Shown in pieces: positions 9,082 to 17,250 of a stretch of DNA of 64,000 nt. The notes beneath the pieces are model-generated. The model did not search any database, was not told the DNA's origin, and saw only the letters and a program-made list of their open reading frames with translations. Position 1 is the stretch's first letter. Each line of letters begins with the position of its first letter. This DNA is from Candidatus Gastranaerophilales bacterium (GTDB lineage Bacteria > Cyanobacteriota > Vampirovibrionia > Gastranaerophilales > Gastranaerophilaceae). The translations under genes were made by a program, and so were the position numbers. The stretch lies in contig CALUWD010000002.1 of the NCBI GenBank assembly GCA_944324385.1, forward strand, positions 56,936-120,935, written 5' to 3'.

Positions 9082-10317
9082 ATGCAAAATTTCAACGCTT
9101 ACATGGGCACACTTGAAACTTACATTATGTTTCAAATTAAAGCAAAAATGATTGCGATGACCGAAGAATTAACAAAAAAAGGTCGAAAGCCCATTGCACT
9201 TTCTATGGGTGCACCCGTTGATATGGTTCCTGATTATGTTATTGAGCGTACAAAAGAACATTTAAAAGACCCAAAAAATCACACATATTCAGTACCAAAA
9301 GGAGAAGTTCCTTTCCTTGAAGCAGTAGCAAAAAGAATGAAAAACCGCTTTGGCGTTGAACTTGACCCAAAAAGCGAAATATTCTCTCTAATCGGTTCAA
9401 AAGAAGGTATTGCAAACTTTATTAGAGCAATTATTAACCCTACAATGGATAAAAAAGAGCAGGAAATTATTTTAATTCCTGATCCCGGGTATGCCTCATA
9501 CACTGAAATGATTAAAGTTTCAGGCGGCAGAGCTTACGGTGTACCCCTAACAAAAGAAAATAATTACATGCCAAATTTAGATGAAGTTTGGGAGAAATTT
9601 TTAAAAGAGGGAAACAACCCTAAAAAAGTTAAAGCATTAATTATTAACTACCCGAACAACCCGCTTGGCTGCACATGTACTAAAGAATACTTGCAGCATT
9701 GCGTAGATTTCTGTAAAAAACACAACATAATTTTAATGTCAGATAACGCTTATTGCGACATTTATTTTGATGAAAAAGATAAACCTGCTTCTGTTCTTGA
9801 ATGCAAAGGAGCAAAGGATATTGCAGTTGAATTTTACAGCTTTTCAAAACCTTACGCTATGACAGGCTGGCGTCTTGGCTGGGTTTGCGGAAACAAAGAT
9901 TTAATAAGTACTTTTGGCAAATTAAAATCCAGTCTTGATACAGGTGTTTTTAAAGTAATTCAACTTGCAGGCGCAGACCTTTTAAATTCAAAAGAGGGCG
10001 ATGAATATATTAAAAATGCAAACAAAAAACTTCAAAAGAAACTTGAGGACTTTGTAAGCGGCTTAAATGAACTCGGTTGGAATATAAAAGTGCCAAAAGC
10101 TACATTTTACCTGTGGATTGACCTTCCGCCAAGATACGCTTGTGCAAAAGATTTTTGCGATGAGTTGATTGAAAAATCAGGCATCGTAGCAGTTCCGGGG
10201 GATGCTTTTGGCGATGAAGGAAAACGCTATTTAAGGCTTTCAATCGTCGCTGCTGAAGAAGAACTGAAAGAAGTTATAAGGCGTATGAAAGAGGACGGAC
10301 ACACCTTTGTCAAATAA
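9082..10317 (+). CDS. Class I/II PLP aminotransferase (aspartate / LL-DAP aminotransferase-like)
   Basis: 411-residue fold-type I transaminase. The catalytic lysine sits in FYSFSKPYAMTGWRLGW near residue 258; NYPNNPLG binds the cofactor ring region and the C-terminal RLSIV supplies the substrate carboxylate Arg. The start has GAGAGGAAAAAAT upstream and a clear -10 (TATAAT) about 30 nt further. A LL-diaminopimelate aminotransferase role would fit a cyanobacterial relative, but aspartate or alanine transaminases share these motifs. Its stop overlaps hisH by 11 bp, so the two are translationally coupled. A histidinol-phosphate aminotransferase role (HisC) is a possible alternative given that neighbour. 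Confidence 0.8.
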   Translation: MQNFNAYMGTLETYIMFQIKAKMIAMTEELTKKGRKPIALSMGAPVDMVPDYVIERTKEHLKDPKNHTYSVPKGEVPFLEAVAKRMKNRFGVELDPKSEIFSLIGSKEGIANFIRAIINPTMDKKEQEIILIPDPGYASYTEMIKVSGGRAYGVPLTKENNYMPNLDEVWEKFLKEGNNPKKVKALIINYPNNPLGCTCTKEYLQHCVDFCKKHNIILMSDNAYCDIYFDEKDKPASVLECKGAKDIAVEFYSFSKPYAMTGWRLGWVCGNKDLISTFGKLKSSLDTGVFKVIQLAGADLLNSKEGDEYIKNANKKLQKKLEDFVSGLNELGWNIKVPKATFYLWIDLPPRYACAKDFCDELIEKSGIVAVPGDAFGDEGKRYLRLSIVAAEEELKEVIRRMKEDGHTFVK

Positions 10318-10897
10318 AATTGTAATAATTGACTATGGCGCGGGAAACGTAAAAAGCCTGGGCAATATGCTTGAATATCTCGGCAGAGATTATGAAATAA
10401 CTGACGAGAAGGAAAAAATCCTGAAGGCAAAAAAAATAATTTTCCCTGGACAAGGACATTTTGAGCAGGCAATGAAAAAATTAAACAGCAAAAATTTGCC
10501 CTGCACCATAAAAGAAGCAATAAATAACGGGGCAGATTTCTTAGGAATTTGCCTCGGTTTACAAGTTTTGTTTGAAAAAAGTGAAGAAGCTCCAAATGTA
10601 GAGGGGCTTGGCATTTTTAAAGGTGAAGTCAAAAAATTTCAAACGGGTAAGACGCCTCAAATAGGCTGGAATGAAATTAAAACAACAAAAGCAAATACTT
10701 ACCTTGATGATGATTATTTTTATTTTGTAAATTCTTACTACGTTGTGCCTGAGGACAAAAATATAATAAGCTCAATTACTAATTATCACATTGATTTTTG
10801 TTCATCAGTTCAAAAAGATAACGTCTGTGCGGTGCAATTTCACCCTGAGAAAAGCTCAGAGGCAGGCATTAAATTTTTTAAAAAATGGCTTACTTAA
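10307..10897 (+). CDS. hisH: Imidazole glycerol phosphate synthase, glutaminase subunit
   Basis: Hydrolyses glutamine and feeds ammonia to HisF in histidine synthesis. The 196-residue class I amidotransferase starts VIIDYGAGNVKSLGNMLEYL, typical of HisH. The nucleophile Cys lies in LGICLGLQ near residue 82, the oxyanion segment is PGQGHF, and the His-Glu pair is in QFHPEKS near 178. The TTG start (10307) has GAGGAC upstream inside the preceding gene. HisF is not adjacent. It converges on the GGDEF gene with an 8-bp overlap. Confidence 0.92.
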   Translation: MSNKIVIIDYGAGNVKSLGNMLEYLGRDYEITDEKEKILKAKKIIFPGQGHFEQAMKKLNSKNLPCTIKEAINNGADFLGICLGLQVLFEKSEEAPNVEGLGIFKGEVKKFQTGKTPQIGWNEIKTTKANTYLDDDYFYFVNSYYVVPEDKNIISSITNYHIDFCSSVQKDNVCAVQFHPEKSSEAGIKFFKKWLT

Positions 10898-12806
10898 TAT
10901 CGTAAAACTCATCCAGTGCAGCAATAAATTCATTTGTTAATTCTTCTGAATATTTTTTGCCTGCTTGGCGTTTAATTTCTTCAATTGCTTCTTCTTGAGT
11001 GTATGCTCGCCTGTATGGTCTGTCTGAAATCATTGCAAAGTATGAGTCAACAATCAAGATAATTTGCGAAGTTATAGGAATTTTCTCGCCCTTTATTTGA
11101 TTTGGATAACCGCTGCCGTCCCAGTTTTCATGGTGATGTTCAATAATTGGAATAACATCTGAAATATTTGTAATAGGTTTTAAAATCTCACGTGCCGCCA
11201 AAAGCGGATGTTCTACGACTTTGTCTTTTTCTTCCTTTGTTAATGGCGCAGGTTTCTTTAAAATTTCATCAGGCAACATGGTGTTACCTATGTCATAAAG
11301 TAAAATTGCGATTTTTAACTTATCAATCTCAGATTTTGAAAGTTTAAATTTCTTGGCTACAAGAGTTGCAAGCGACATCTTAGCCTTTGTTATACCTTCT
11401 TGATTAGATGGCGTGTAAGTTTGTGAAATTGTATCAACAACAGAGTACAAAAGCTCTTGAGCGGAATTACCTTTTACATTATCCTGACGGGTTTGCAATT
11501 TATTTGAAAGTTCAAGCGCTAACTTGTTGTTAAAAGGTATTCTGTGTTTTTCAAGGATTTCAACAAAAGCGTTAACTGCAACATCTTGCCAAGAAACACT
11601 TTTTTGTGGTTGAGCAAGGCACACCCTGTTTCTGCCTTGTTCTTTAGCGTCATACATTGCCTTATCAGACATTTCTATTAAATCGTCTAAATCAAGTGTA
11701 TGTTCAATAAAAGTCGCAACACCAATGCTGGCTGTAACATTACCTAAACCTTCGACAGGCTCTTTTTCAATAGACGCCCTAAGTCTTTCAGCCGCTGCAA
11801 GTCCGCCTTGAGCGTCAATACCGGGGAGAATTATTGAAAATTCTTCTCCGCCAATACGAGAAGCAATATCGACCGAGCGCGCATTTCTTAAAATTACGCG
11901 GGCAACTGTTGCAATAGCCCTATCGCCCATAGAATGACCATAAGTGTCGTTTATTTCTTTTAAATGGTCTAAATCAAGTCCAATAAGTGTAAAAGGTTGA
12001 TTTAAGCGCAGCGCACGGTTTGCCTCGCGCTCAATAGCGTCATCAAAAAATCTCCTGTTAAAAAGTTCTGTCAAAGGATCGGTAACAGCCTGCTTTTTAA
12101 CCGTTTCAAAAAGATTTGCTATTGTAATTGCAAGCTCAATTTGACGCGCGAAAAGATTTAAGAAATTAAGTTCATCATCTTTTGCTTCCTGACGAGGAGA
12201 AAATACTGCCAAAAATCCTGTAAATTCTTTTGAGGCAATAAGCGGCAAAATTATAACCGATTTCGTGAAAGTTTTTTTAACTATTTCATTTGCTTCTTCA
12301 TCACTTAATTCAGGGAAAACCTCTGTTAAGATTTCAAATAAATCAGTATAGTGAACAGCGGTTTTATTTTCAATCGCCTCTTGAATTTTACCATTTTTCT
12401 TAATTTTTAATTTAACGTCAAAAATCGACTTGCCTAAAAACTTTTCAAGCCTTTGCGAAAATTCATTTTTTAAATATGTTCTAAGAGAGTAAAAAACGCC
12501 GTCTTTATCAAGCTGTTTTTGCACAATGCAACTATATAAATAACCAAATTCGCCATGCAGTGATGACACAATTGTTTCAAGAACGTTAGACAAAGGGCGC
12601 GATGAGTTCATCATATCCCAAACGTGCTCCAGCGTAAGCAATGTCTGGTTTGCCTTGTGCAATTCTTCGGTACGCTGCGCAATTTCACGCTCCAGAGCTT
12701 GATTTCGTTGGTACACTTCAAGATAGTCTTTTTTATGATCGTAAATCTGGCTCTCTACGCGCTTTAGATTTTCGTTAGATGTTTTAATCCAGTCAAAAAA
12801 ACCCAT
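10890..12806 (-). CDS. GAF-GGDEF protein with a degenerate HD-GYP domain
   Basis: Cyclic-di-GMP signalling protein, 638 residues. A coiled coil (about 20-60) leads to a GAF-like domain (70-235). The GGDEF domain follows, with active-site GGEEF at 319-323 and an inhibitory I-site RSVD at 310-313, exactly five residues before it. The C-terminal HD-GYP region (about 410-635) keeps HHHENWDGSGYP (557-568) and VDSYFAM, but the metal-binding His-Asp pair reads YDIG (504-507) instead of HDIG. Diguanylate cyclase activity is likely intact; phosphodiesterase activity is doubtful. The start lies 7 nt after TATAAT with no Shine-Dalgarno sequence, so it is probably leaderless. Confidence 0.88.
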   Translation of the reverse strand: MGFFDWIKTSNENLKRVESQIYDHKKDYLEVYQRNQALEREIAQRTEELHKANQTLLTLEHVWDMMNSSRPLSNVLETIVSSLHGEFGYLYSCIVQKQLDKDGVFYSLRTYLKNEFSQRLEKFLGKSIFDVKLKIKKNGKIQEAIENKTAVHYTDLFEILTEVFPELSDEEANEIVKKTFTKSVIILPLIASKEFTGFLAVFSPRQEAKDDELNFLNLFARQIELAITIANLFETVKKQAVTDPLTELFNRRFFDDAIEREANRALRLNQPFTLIGLDLDHLKEINDTYGHSMGDRAIATVARVILRNARSVDIASRIGGEEFSIILPGIDAQGGLAAAERLRASIEKEPVEGLGNVTASIGVATFIEHTLDLDDLIEMSDKAMYDAKEQGRNRVCLAQPQKSVSWQDVAVNAFVEILEKHRIPFNNKLALELSNKLQTRQDNVKGNSAQELLYSVVDTISQTYTPSNQEGITKAKMSLATLVAKKFKLSKSEIDKLKIAILLYDIGNTMLPDEILKKPAPLTKEEKDKVVEHPLLAAREILKPITNISDVIPIIEHHHENWDGSGYPNQIKGEKIPITSQIILIVDSYFAMISDRPYRRAYTQEEAIEEIKRQAGKKYSEELTNEFIAALDEFYDIK

Positions 12807-12813
12807 GTCAACT

Positions 12814-12819
12814 ATTATA
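12814..12819 (-). promoter_or_regulatory. -10 element (TATAAT) 7 nt before the GGDEF/HD gene
   Basis: On the minus strand TGTATAAT is followed by AGTTGAC and then the ATG at 12806. No ribosome-binding site is visible in the gap. Confidence 0.5.
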
Positions 12820-12862
12820 CAACTTTATTTATATATTTTTCAATACCACGTTTTGTTGAAAG

Positions 12863-13591
12863 TTAATCTTTCACCCAATATTTATCCAGCCATTTTGTTG
12901 GTTTTATGTACCTAAAGCCCATTTTTCCAAAGTAACCTTTGTAAGCTTGTTTTGGATTAGGTTTACCATGGAATATAACAATTTTTGCTTCTTTAGGATC
13001 TCTTGGAACCCTAAACCAACAGATGGGAAATTTATGCAAGCAACATCTTTTAAAACTTACACACCAGTCTTTATTCCAATATTTCAAAATGCCTTTTTCA
13101 AACATCTCATAAGTTAAAAATGCCTGTTCGTTTTTAAAATGTTTTCTAATTGCAGTTCCAAGGCCGTAAAAATGCTCAAGGACTTCTGGGTGTTTACCTA
13201 TTTCAAAGCGAAAAACAGAGGAATTTCCAATAATATCATCCGGAAAATCCCAATCTTTTATAATTAAAAACTCGCCTTCTTCTTCAAAAAAAGCGTCGAT
13301 ATTTTGTCTAATTACAATATCTAAGTCTAAAAACAAGGCTGTGCCTTTTAAATCATACAATTCTTTATTAAAAACCGTAAGTTTTTTCCACATTCTATCA
13401 GGAATTCCATCCTCTTTTAGGGGTGGAATAGGGAAAGTTTCAATGTTTTTATCAATCCCGTCTGGGTTATCTGTAAAGCAAATAAAACGATGAGGCACAG
13501 TTATATTTTTTTGCACCATTTTATAAAGACGATTAACATAAGACGAGTCAAACTTTTCGCCCCATTTCATGCATATTATATTCTTGTCCAT
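12863..13591 (-). CDS. Putative glycosyltransferase with a DxD motif (GT-A type)
   Basis: 242 residues. ALFLDLDIVI near residue 90 provides the DxD-like metal and sugar-nucleotide site, as in family 8-like and related enzymes. Upstream are CFTDNPDGI, common in this group, and a C-terminal IFHGKPNP segment, the usual nucleotide-ribose/phosphate contact. A Shine-Dalgarno GGGAG precedes the ATG. The donor and acceptor are unknown, but a role in surface polysaccharide or glycoprotein assembly is plausible. A small unknown gene precedes it in the same direction. Confidence 0.72.
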   Translation of the reverse strand: MDKNIICMKWGEKFDSSYVNRLYKMVQKNITVPHRFICFTDNPDGIDKNIETFPIPPLKEDGIPDRMWKKLTVFNKELYDLKGTALFLDLDIVIRQNIDAFFEEEGEFLIIKDWDFPDDIIGNSSVFRFEIGKHPEVLEHFYGLGTAIRKHFKNEQAFLTYEMFEKGILKYWNKDWCVSFKRCCLHKFPICWFRVPRDPKEAKIVIFHGKPNPKQAYKGYFGKMGFRYIKPTKWLDKYWVKD

Positions 13592-13626
13592 ATTACTCCC
13601 TTAATAAATTTATGAAATCACAATGG

Positions 13627-13941
13627 CTAGATTTCAATATCTTCAATATCGCCCATTGCCTCAAGCTGTTTCTTTTTTAAGTTGTGAACAACAGCATCAA
13701 CAAGCAATTCATATGATTTAGACTCTTTGATTTTAGGTGAAAATTCTTTAATGAGAGTTTCTCTCACCATTTTTTCAAGCTTGTCATTGTCGTATTCAGG
13801 AGTTTTTTGGTCACTTGGAATAAGATAATCAATATATTTTGAACCAATTTTATAGTCCTGAATATTTTTAAACATAAACCATTTAAGCTTTGGGCTTATG
13901 TTTGCAAGTTTTTTAACTATTTTGAAATTTTTGAAATTCAT
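13627..13941 (-). CDS. Small hypothetical protein
   Basis: I do not recognise this 104-residue protein. It is basic at the N-terminus (NFKNFKIVKKL) and acidic at the C-terminus (MGDIEDIEI), with predicted helices and no signal peptide. GAGGTTAGG directly before the ATG supports translation. It lies 35 bp upstream of the glycosyltransferase gene and is probably co-transcribed with it. Confidence 0.55.
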   Translation of the reverse strand: MNFKNFKIVKKLANISPKLKWFMFKNIQDYKIGSKYIDYLIPSDQKTPEYDNDKLEKMVRETLIKEFSPKIKESKSYELLVDAVVHNLKKKQLEAMGDIEDIEI

Positions 13942-14176
13942 CCTAACCTCAGATGTTGTGCCTTCTTCTTTTTTAAGTGCCCTAAATAAAAAAAGTGCCA
14001 GATTTTAAAATTTTATTAACAAAAATTTACTTAATTGTATAACATTTTAGCATGTTTGAAAAGAGGTATAGTTTTGTAAATTTTCTTTACAAGTAAACAA
14101 AAATCATTAAAGTTTTAGGGTAAAAGTTACGATGAGATAAATACAAGGATAGACCTCAAGAAGGAGAAATGGTTAT

Positions 14177-14434
14177 ATGTCCACAAATTTTAACGTAAAA
14201 TCTTTCGGATTAAATGTCATTCCGGATTTGCGTCAAGGCAAACAGGCGGCGCACACCGTTGAAAAAGCCATTGGGGACATGTGGGAACCTGTTTTAGACT
14301 ATCTTGCCACAAATGACAATGTTTTCAGCGGAGAAGTTGCTAAAGAAATTAACAAAATAAACATCCAAACAATGCAATTGGGAACAATTGTAAATGCTGA
14401 CAGAGAAACTAAAAACCTTGATACACAGTTTTAA
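14177..14434 (+). CDS. Small hypothetical protein with a near-N-terminal SFG segment
   Basis: 85 residues, unrecognised. MSTNFNVKSFGLNV resembles loosely the tag seen in other proteins of this window, and the rest is mostly helical (VEKAIGDMWEPVLDYLA). A strong Shine-Dalgarno AAGGAGAA precedes the ATG. The 3' end overlaps the convergent GGDEF gene by 4 bp. The upstream 235 bp contain no gene and hold its promoter region. Confidence 0.6.
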   Translation: MSTNFNVKSFGLNVIPDLRQGKQAAHTVEKAIGDMWEPVLDYLATNDNVFSGEVAKEINKINIQTMQLGTIVNADRETKNLDTQF

Positions 14435-16041
14435 ACTATTTCTGTTCTTTCAATAAGCTGACATCCGTCTTTTGAATAAATTGAAACAACGTTTTTGCCA
14501 TTGTTTTTAGAATGGTAAAGTGCAGTGTCTGCTGAATTTATAAGTGTTTTTGGATCAATGCCATCATATGGGTATTGAGCAACACCAATACTTGTTGTAG
14601 GTGAAATGTTTGTAACATCATTAGCCGCAACAACAATTTTTGAAATATTTTTTCTCAAACGCTCTGCTATAACAACAGCGTCTTCTTTTGTTGTTTCAGG
14701 TAAAATTACAACAAATTCTTCGCCGCCATAACGCGCTGGGATGTCTATTTTCCTTACAGTTTCTGTTATAACGCGCGATAACTCTCTTAAAATTTGGTCG
14801 CCTATCAAGTGCCCATAGGTGTCGTTAACGTTTTTAAAGTTATCTATATCAAGCATCACAAGGGACATATCACGCTTATATCTCGCGCAGCGACGGATTT
14901 CATTTTCAAGCAAGGTGTAAAAATGACGATAAATATAAAGCTTTGTAAGACCGTCTTTTGTAGCCAGTTCGTATAATTTTGCGTTATCAATTGCAATAGC
15001 TGCCTGATTTGCAAGAGATGTCATAAACTCTAAATCTTTTTGATTAAAGAGTTTTCCGTTTTTCTTGTTTGTAATGTTAATAACACCAATTGCTTCACCT
15101 TTTGCAATTAATGGCACACACAAAAGAGAGTGCGTATTTGTTAGGATATCTTTTACAATAAAGCGCGGGTCAGCAGAACCAAGGTTTGTAATAATCGGCT
15201 TTCTCTCTAAAAATACCATGCCTGCAACGCCTTCGCCTGCTTTGATTTTAGAACACTGAATAATGCCGTTATTAATACCTTCTTCAACTTTTTTATCTTG
15301 CAGACCATAGACAACCCTTACTTGCAGGGAGTTTTGAGAATAATCATAAAGCATTAGTGAGCCTTTTTCAGCCTCTAGTGTGTCAATTGCCTTAGATAAA
15401 ATAACCTGTAAAAGACGTTTCAAATCGTCGATAAAATTAACCGCTTGAGAAATATTATAAAGAATAGAAATATTATAAAGTGATTTTTGCAATTTTATTA
15501 TTTCATGTTCTTTTTTTAAATCATTTAAAAATTTCCCTATAATAGGCTCAATATAGTCAAAAGCAATGTTTAGAGTTTCTCTTTGCTCAGGGGTCAATGT
15601 GCTAAATGTATCACTTTCACCTATAAAACAAAAACACACAGGAACACCGTTTGAGAAAAATGCTCTTAAATACCTTGTTCTGAGTTTTTCAAGCCCGTTC
15701 TTTTCCCAAAAAGATGCAAACAAAACATCGCCATGCTCATTTTTTGCATCAATTATTTTACCCTCGTTTATTGCACTTAAAAAGGCTTCATTGTCTTGTT
15801 CAGATTCAAAACACTCATCAACTCTTGCATTTTGAGCAGTTACAACACTTTTAAAAATTTGCCCCTCTAACACATAGAAAGAAATATTTTGATTGTTTAT
15901 AACTTTTACAATGTAGTCTGACATTTTTTTCAACAAGTCATGTACACTTGATGACTGGTTTGCAATAGTACTTATATCAAACATTCTGTTCAAGTGGACT
16001 ACATTATTTTCAATATTAGATATTTCGTTATCGTTTGACAT
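14431..16041 (-). CDS. GAF-GAF-GGDEF diguanylate cyclase
   Basis: Makes cyclic-di-GMP from two GTP. The 536 residues hold an N-terminal GAF-like region (about 20-170), a short coiled coil, a clear GAF domain (200-355; AEKGSLMLYD, GEGVAGMVF) and a GGDEF domain. The active site is GGEEF at 439-443, and an I-site RKID lies at 430-433, so product inhibition is expected. There is no EAL or HD-GYP partner in the same protein. AGGCAACT precedes the ATG. The GAF domains imply control by a small ligand or redox signal, not identified here. Confidence 0.9.
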   Translation of the reverse strand: MSNDNEISNIENNVVHLNRMFDISTIANQSSSVHDLLKKMSDYIVKVINNQNISFYVLEGQIFKSVVTAQNARVDECFESEQDNEAFLSAINEGKIIDAKNEHGDVLFASFWEKNGLEKLRTRYLRAFFSNGVPVCFCFIGESDTFSTLTPEQRETLNIAFDYIEPIIGKFLNDLKKEHEIIKLQKSLYNISILYNISQAVNFIDDLKRLLQVILSKAIDTLEAEKGSLMLYDYSQNSLQVRVVYGLQDKKVEEGINNGIIQCSKIKAGEGVAGMVFLERKPIITNLGSADPRFIVKDILTNTHSLLCVPLIAKGEAIGVINITNKKNGKLFNQKDLEFMTSLANQAAIAIDNAKLYELATKDGLTKLYIYRHFYTLLENEIRRCARYKRDMSLVMLDIDNFKNVNDTYGHLIGDQILRELSRVITETVRKIDIPARYGGEEFVVILPETTKEDAVVIAERLRKNISKIVVAANDVTNISPTTSIGVAQYPYDGIDPKTLINSADTALYHSKNNGKNVVSIYSKDGCQLIERTEIV

Positions 16042-16135
16042 AGTTGCCTAAAAATAAACTCTGGTAATATTATAGAATAATATGTGGTAAAATACAATTT
16101 TAGAAGGCACCAAAATACACGATTCGGAGGATATA

Positions 16136-17002
16136 TTGAGCGACATTTGTAAAAACTGGACACAATGGCTTAGTCAAACTCGCTTTGCACATATGAACGA
16201 AGTGCAAATTCAACAAACTTTCAACTGGCTTTTTGCGCTTAGGGATATTGTAATATCAAAAGCAAACATAAAAGCAGGAGATAAAGTAATAGACATTGGC
16301 TGCGGCAGTGGACTTTTAGCCTTTGGAGTTATAGAAAAATTTAAAGACAGTGTCGATATAATATTTTCTGATAAATTTGAAGATTGCCTTGAGGAGTGCA
16401 AAAAACTTTTATCCCAGTGCGATGTGCCTAATAAAGCAACATTTTTGCAAAGTGACTGTCTTGATATAAAATTGCCTGATTTTAGTGTAGACAAAGCAAT
16501 GACGCGCTCAGTACTTGTGCATATTGTAGACAAGCAAAAAGCAATTAATGAAATTTACAGAATTTTAAAAAAAGGCGGTACTTACAGTGCTTTTGAACCA
16601 ATAATAAAATCAAACACAAGATACCATGAGCTTACAAGCCCTGATGAAATAACCGACTGGCAAGCTTTTAAAGAGGCTGAGGATGATTTTATGACAGACA
16701 TCAATGACCCCTTAACAAATTTTGATGCACAATCAATAGCCCAAAACCTTGATATCGCAGGTTTTTCTGATGGAGATATTGACGTTCAAGATACCCCCTC
16801 AACTTATGTTGCGCAAAAAGACTCTATTATAAAATGGTTCGACAGCGCGCCAAGTCCCGATAGACCAACATCAAGAGAAAGATTTTTAAAATACTTTGAT
16901 GAAAAAAAAGTAAATAATTACATTCTTGAAGTCCAAAAAGCTCTGGGCGACAAGACAATAACCGTAAATTCTAAAACTATTTTTATAAGAGCAACAAAAT
17001 GA
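16136..17002 (+). CDS. SAM-dependent class I methyltransferase
   Basis: 288 residues. Motif I is VIDIGCGSGLLAFGV near residue 50 and motif II IIFSDKFEDC; the post-motif segment VDKAMTRSVLVHIVD and ILKKGGTYSAFEP fits the Methyltransf_11 / UbiE-like group. The TTG start at 16136 is chosen because CGGAGG lies 6 nt upstream. ATGA overlap couples it to the YlxR gene. The substrate is unknown; the C-terminal 90 residues are not typical of ubiquinone or menaquinone methyltransferases. Confidence 0.8.
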   Translation: MSDICKNWTQWLSQTRFAHMNEVQIQQTFNWLFALRDIVISKANIKAGDKVIDIGCGSGLLAFGVIEKFKDSVDIIFSDKFEDCLEECKKLLSQCDVPNKATFLQSDCLDIKLPDFSVDKAMTRSVLVHIVDKQKAINEIYRILKKGGTYSAFEPIIKSNTRYHELTSPDEITDWQAFKEAEDDFMTDINDPLTNFDAQSIAQNLDIAGFSDGDIDVQDTPSTYVAQKDSIIKWFDSAPSPDRPTSRERFLKYFDEKKVNNYILEVQKALGDKTITVNSKTIFIRATK

Positions 17003-17250
17003 AACAAAGAAAATGCCAAGGCTGCAAACAAACAAAAGACGCGGATTTAATGCATAAAATTACGCGCGAACATAAAAGCGGAAAAATTTTTTTAAACCCT
17101 GACTCAAAAATTTTAGGCAGAAGTGCTTACGTGTGCAAAAACAAAGATTGCATAAAAACAATGCTTAAGAAAAAAGCACTTAAAAACGCCCTAAAATCAA
17201 GTGAACTGAGCGAAATAGAACAAGAGCTTTTAAAGATTATTGAGAGCTAA
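16999..17250 (+). CDS. ylxR: YlxR / RnpM-family RNA-binding protein
   Basis: 83 residues of the DUF448 fold. RKCQGCKQTKDADLMHKITRE provides the first cysteine pair, ILGRSAYVCKNKDC the family hallmark (GRGAYVC) and second pair, and LKKKALKNALK the basic C-terminal helix. Known family members bind RNA, and B. subtilis RnpM associates with RNase P. It usually sits between nusA and infB; here it instead follows a methyltransferase gene with a 4-bp overlap. It converges on the GH57 gene. Confidence 0.85.
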   Translation: MKQRKCQGCKQTKDADLMHKITREHKSGKIFLNPDSKILGRSAYVCKNKDCIKTMLKKKALKNALKSSELSEIEQELLKIIES

